Assembly (NCBI GenBank): GCA_011048585.1
Contig: DSDS01000006.1
Span: forward strand, 1 to 5,757
DNA length: 5,757 bases
Origin: Desulfurivibrio alkaliphilus
Lineage (GTDB): Bacteria > Desulfobacterota > Desulfobulbia > Desulfobulbales > Desulfurivibrionaceae
Direction: 5' to 3'
Within the stretch, counting starts at the first letter, position 1, and every line of letters starts with the position of its first letter. The notes beneath the pieces are model-generated. The model did no database searches. It saw only the letters and a program-made list of their open reading frames with translations, and had not been told where the DNA came from. Both the position numbers and the translations under genes were made by a program. Of this stretch, positions 4,582-5,757 are shown piece by piece.

Positions 4582-5757
4582 ATGGCCAAAGTTCTGGTGA
4601 TCGATGACGATAAAATGATCTGCGACACCCTGCAGACCCTGATCAACTTCCAGGGCCACGAAACCGCCGGCGCCCTGACCTTGAAGGAGGGCCGGGAGCG
4701 ACTGAACGAAATGGCCCCCGACCTTATCTTTCTCGACATCAACCTGCCCGACGGCAGCGGCCTGGAGGCGGTGGCCGAAATGCGCCGAACTCCGCCCCAC
4801 CCCGAAGTTATCATCATCACCGGGGAAGGCGGCCCGGACAACGCCGCCCTGGCCATGAAAAGCGACGCCTGGGATTATGTGCGCAAACCCCTCTCGATGC
4901 AGGCCGTGCTGCTGCCCCTGACCCGGGCCCTCCAGTACCGGGAGGAGAAGGCCTCCCGAGCCTCCCTCCAGGTTCTGCGGCGCCCGGAGATCATCGGCAA
5001 CGGTCCGGAGATCCTCTCCTGCCTGGACCTGGTGGCCAAGGCCGCCGGCACCGAGGCCAGCGTGCTGATCAGCGGCGAAACCGGCACCGGCAAAGAGCTT
5101 TTCGCCCGGGCCATCCATGCCAACAGCGACCGGGCCGAGAAAAATTTCGTGGTTGTGGATTGCGCGGCCCTGCCCGCCACCCTGGTGGAAAGCATCCTTT
5201 TCGGCCATGAAAAGGGAACCTTCACCGGAGCCGATCTGGCTCGGGAGGGCCTTTTTCTTCAGGCTCACCAGGGCACTCTTTTCCTGGACGAGATCGGCGA
5301 ACTCCCCCTGGAATCGCAGGCACGCCTGCTCAGGGTGCTGCAGGAGCAGCGTTTTCGCCCCATCGGCAGCACCAGCGAGGTGGAAAGCCGCTTCCGGGTG
5401 GTGGCGGCCACCAACCGCAACCTCGACGAGATGGCCGAAGCCGGAACCTTTCGCCGGGACCTGCTTTTCCGGCTCCGGGGGTTTGCCATCGAACTTCCGC
5501 CCCTGCGCCGGCGGGGCGATGATCTCATCGAACTAACCATGTCCCAACTGGCCAAGCTCAGCCGCCACTATCGGATTCCGACCAAGGGGGTCTGCCCCGG
5601 ATTCATGGAAACCCTGCGGGGCTATGACTGGCCCGGCAATGTCCGCGAACTGTTCAACGCCCTGGGCTCGGCCTTCGCCCAGGCCAAGGACGATCCCACC
5701 CTGTTTTCCATGCATCTGCCCGCCGATATTCGGGCCAGCGCCAAATCTAGACAGGTC
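4582..5757 (+). CDS. NtrC-family sigma54-dependent response regulator (REC and AAA+), C-terminus cut off
   Basis: Partial gene; 392 codons are open to the right edge. The receiver (about 1-120) has acidic D8/D9/D10, phospho-acceptor D52 in LDINLPDG, T80 and K102 in RKPL. The AAA+ sigma54-interaction domain (about 135-370) has Walker A GETGTGKE (165-172), a sigma54-contact loop reading GTFTGA (212-217) in place of the usual GAFTGA, Walker B GTLFLDEIGE (231-240), sensor I VVAATNRN (273-280), arginine-rich FRRDLLFRLR (290-299), and sensor II DWPGNVREL (349-357). The Fis-type helix-turn-helix expected next lies outside. The gene begins 13 nt after the kinase stop, with only a weak ribosome binding site, so it is the likely cognate regulator of the FIST/kinase pair. 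It should activate sigma54 promoters when phosphorylated; no clear sigma54 promoter is seen in this window. Confidence 0.94.
   Translation, partial: MAKVLVIDDDKMICDTLQTLINFQGHETAGALTLKEGRERLNEMAPDLIFLDINLPDGSGLEAVAEMRRTPPHPEVIIITGEGGPDNAALAMKSDAWDYVRKPLSMQAVLLPLTRALQYREEKASRASLQVLRRPEIIGNGPEILSCLDLVAKAAGTEASVLISGETGTGKELFARAIHANSDRAEKNFVVVDCAALPATLVESILFGHEKGTFTGADLAREGLFLQAHQGTLFLDEIGELPLESQARLLRVLQEQRFRPIGSTSEVESRFRVVAATNRNLDEMAEAGTFRRDLLFRLRGFAIELPPLRRRGDDLIELTMSQLAKLSRHYRIPTKGVCPGFMETLRGYDWPGNVRELFNALGSAFAQAKDDPTLFSMHLPADIRASAKSRQV

Noticed and set aside
2856..4856. A 666-codon open frame on the minus strand opposite the histidine kinase gene
   Set aside because: It is a shadow of strong codon bias in GC-rich DNA. 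Its product is low-complexity and rich in Gly, His and Gln with no recognisable domain, while the opposite strand encodes a kinase with every catalytic motif.
4456..5268. A 270-codon open frame on the minus strand opposite the response regulator
   Set aside because: Same shadow effect; no motifs, and the plus strand carries intact REC and AAA+ signatures across the region.

Overview
The window is GC-rich, densely coded bacterial DNA. Gene content (a ThiS/MoeB/JAMM sulfur-carrier cluster, a FIST-domain sensor, a soluble hybrid histidine kinase and a sigma54-type response regulator), the GGIAHDFNNIL-type kinase box and the style of the NtrC-like regulator fit a deltaproteobacterium (Desulfobacterota or Desulfuromonadota). 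This is inferred from gene style; no marker gene is present.

Minus strand, 1-1328: a compact operon read right to left. It holds a short ThiS-like sulfur carrier (1328-1215), a 43-codon remnant of a PLP-dependent O-acetylhomoserine sulfhydrylase (1218-1087), an intact HesA/MoeB/ThiF-type E1-like adenylyltransferase (1064-261), and the first 81 codons of a JAMM/MPN metallopeptidase (243 to the left edge). This set matches the protein-thiocarboxylate route to homocysteine described in Wolinella (HcyS, MetY, HcyF, HcyD). There the metallopeptidase trims residues after the carrier's GlyGly, the E1 activates the glycine and loads sulfide, and MetY transfers the sulfur to O-acetylhomoserine. The carrier here ends GGG-Ala-Arg, so it needs such trimming. 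However, carrier and MetY both look internally deleted in frame: each keeps a family-like N terminus and C terminus but lacks the middle. The E1 and the visible part of the peptidase look sound.

1329-1672: a 344-base divergent intergenic region, more AT-rich than its surroundings, with candidate promoters on both strands and a perfect 14-bp palindrome upstream of the carrier gene. A perfect 20-bp palindrome lies inside the carrier gene.

Plus strand, 1673-5757: a three-gene signalling operon. A cytosolic FIST-domain protein overlaps by 14 nt a soluble GAF-HisKA-HATPase-REC hybrid kinase. That is followed after 13 nt by an NtrC-family response regulator (REC and AAA+), cut by the right edge before its DNA-binding domain. 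The likely logic is that FIST binds a ligand and tunes the kinase, which phosphorylates its own REC and/or the sigma54 activator. Ligand and target promoters cannot be read from this window.
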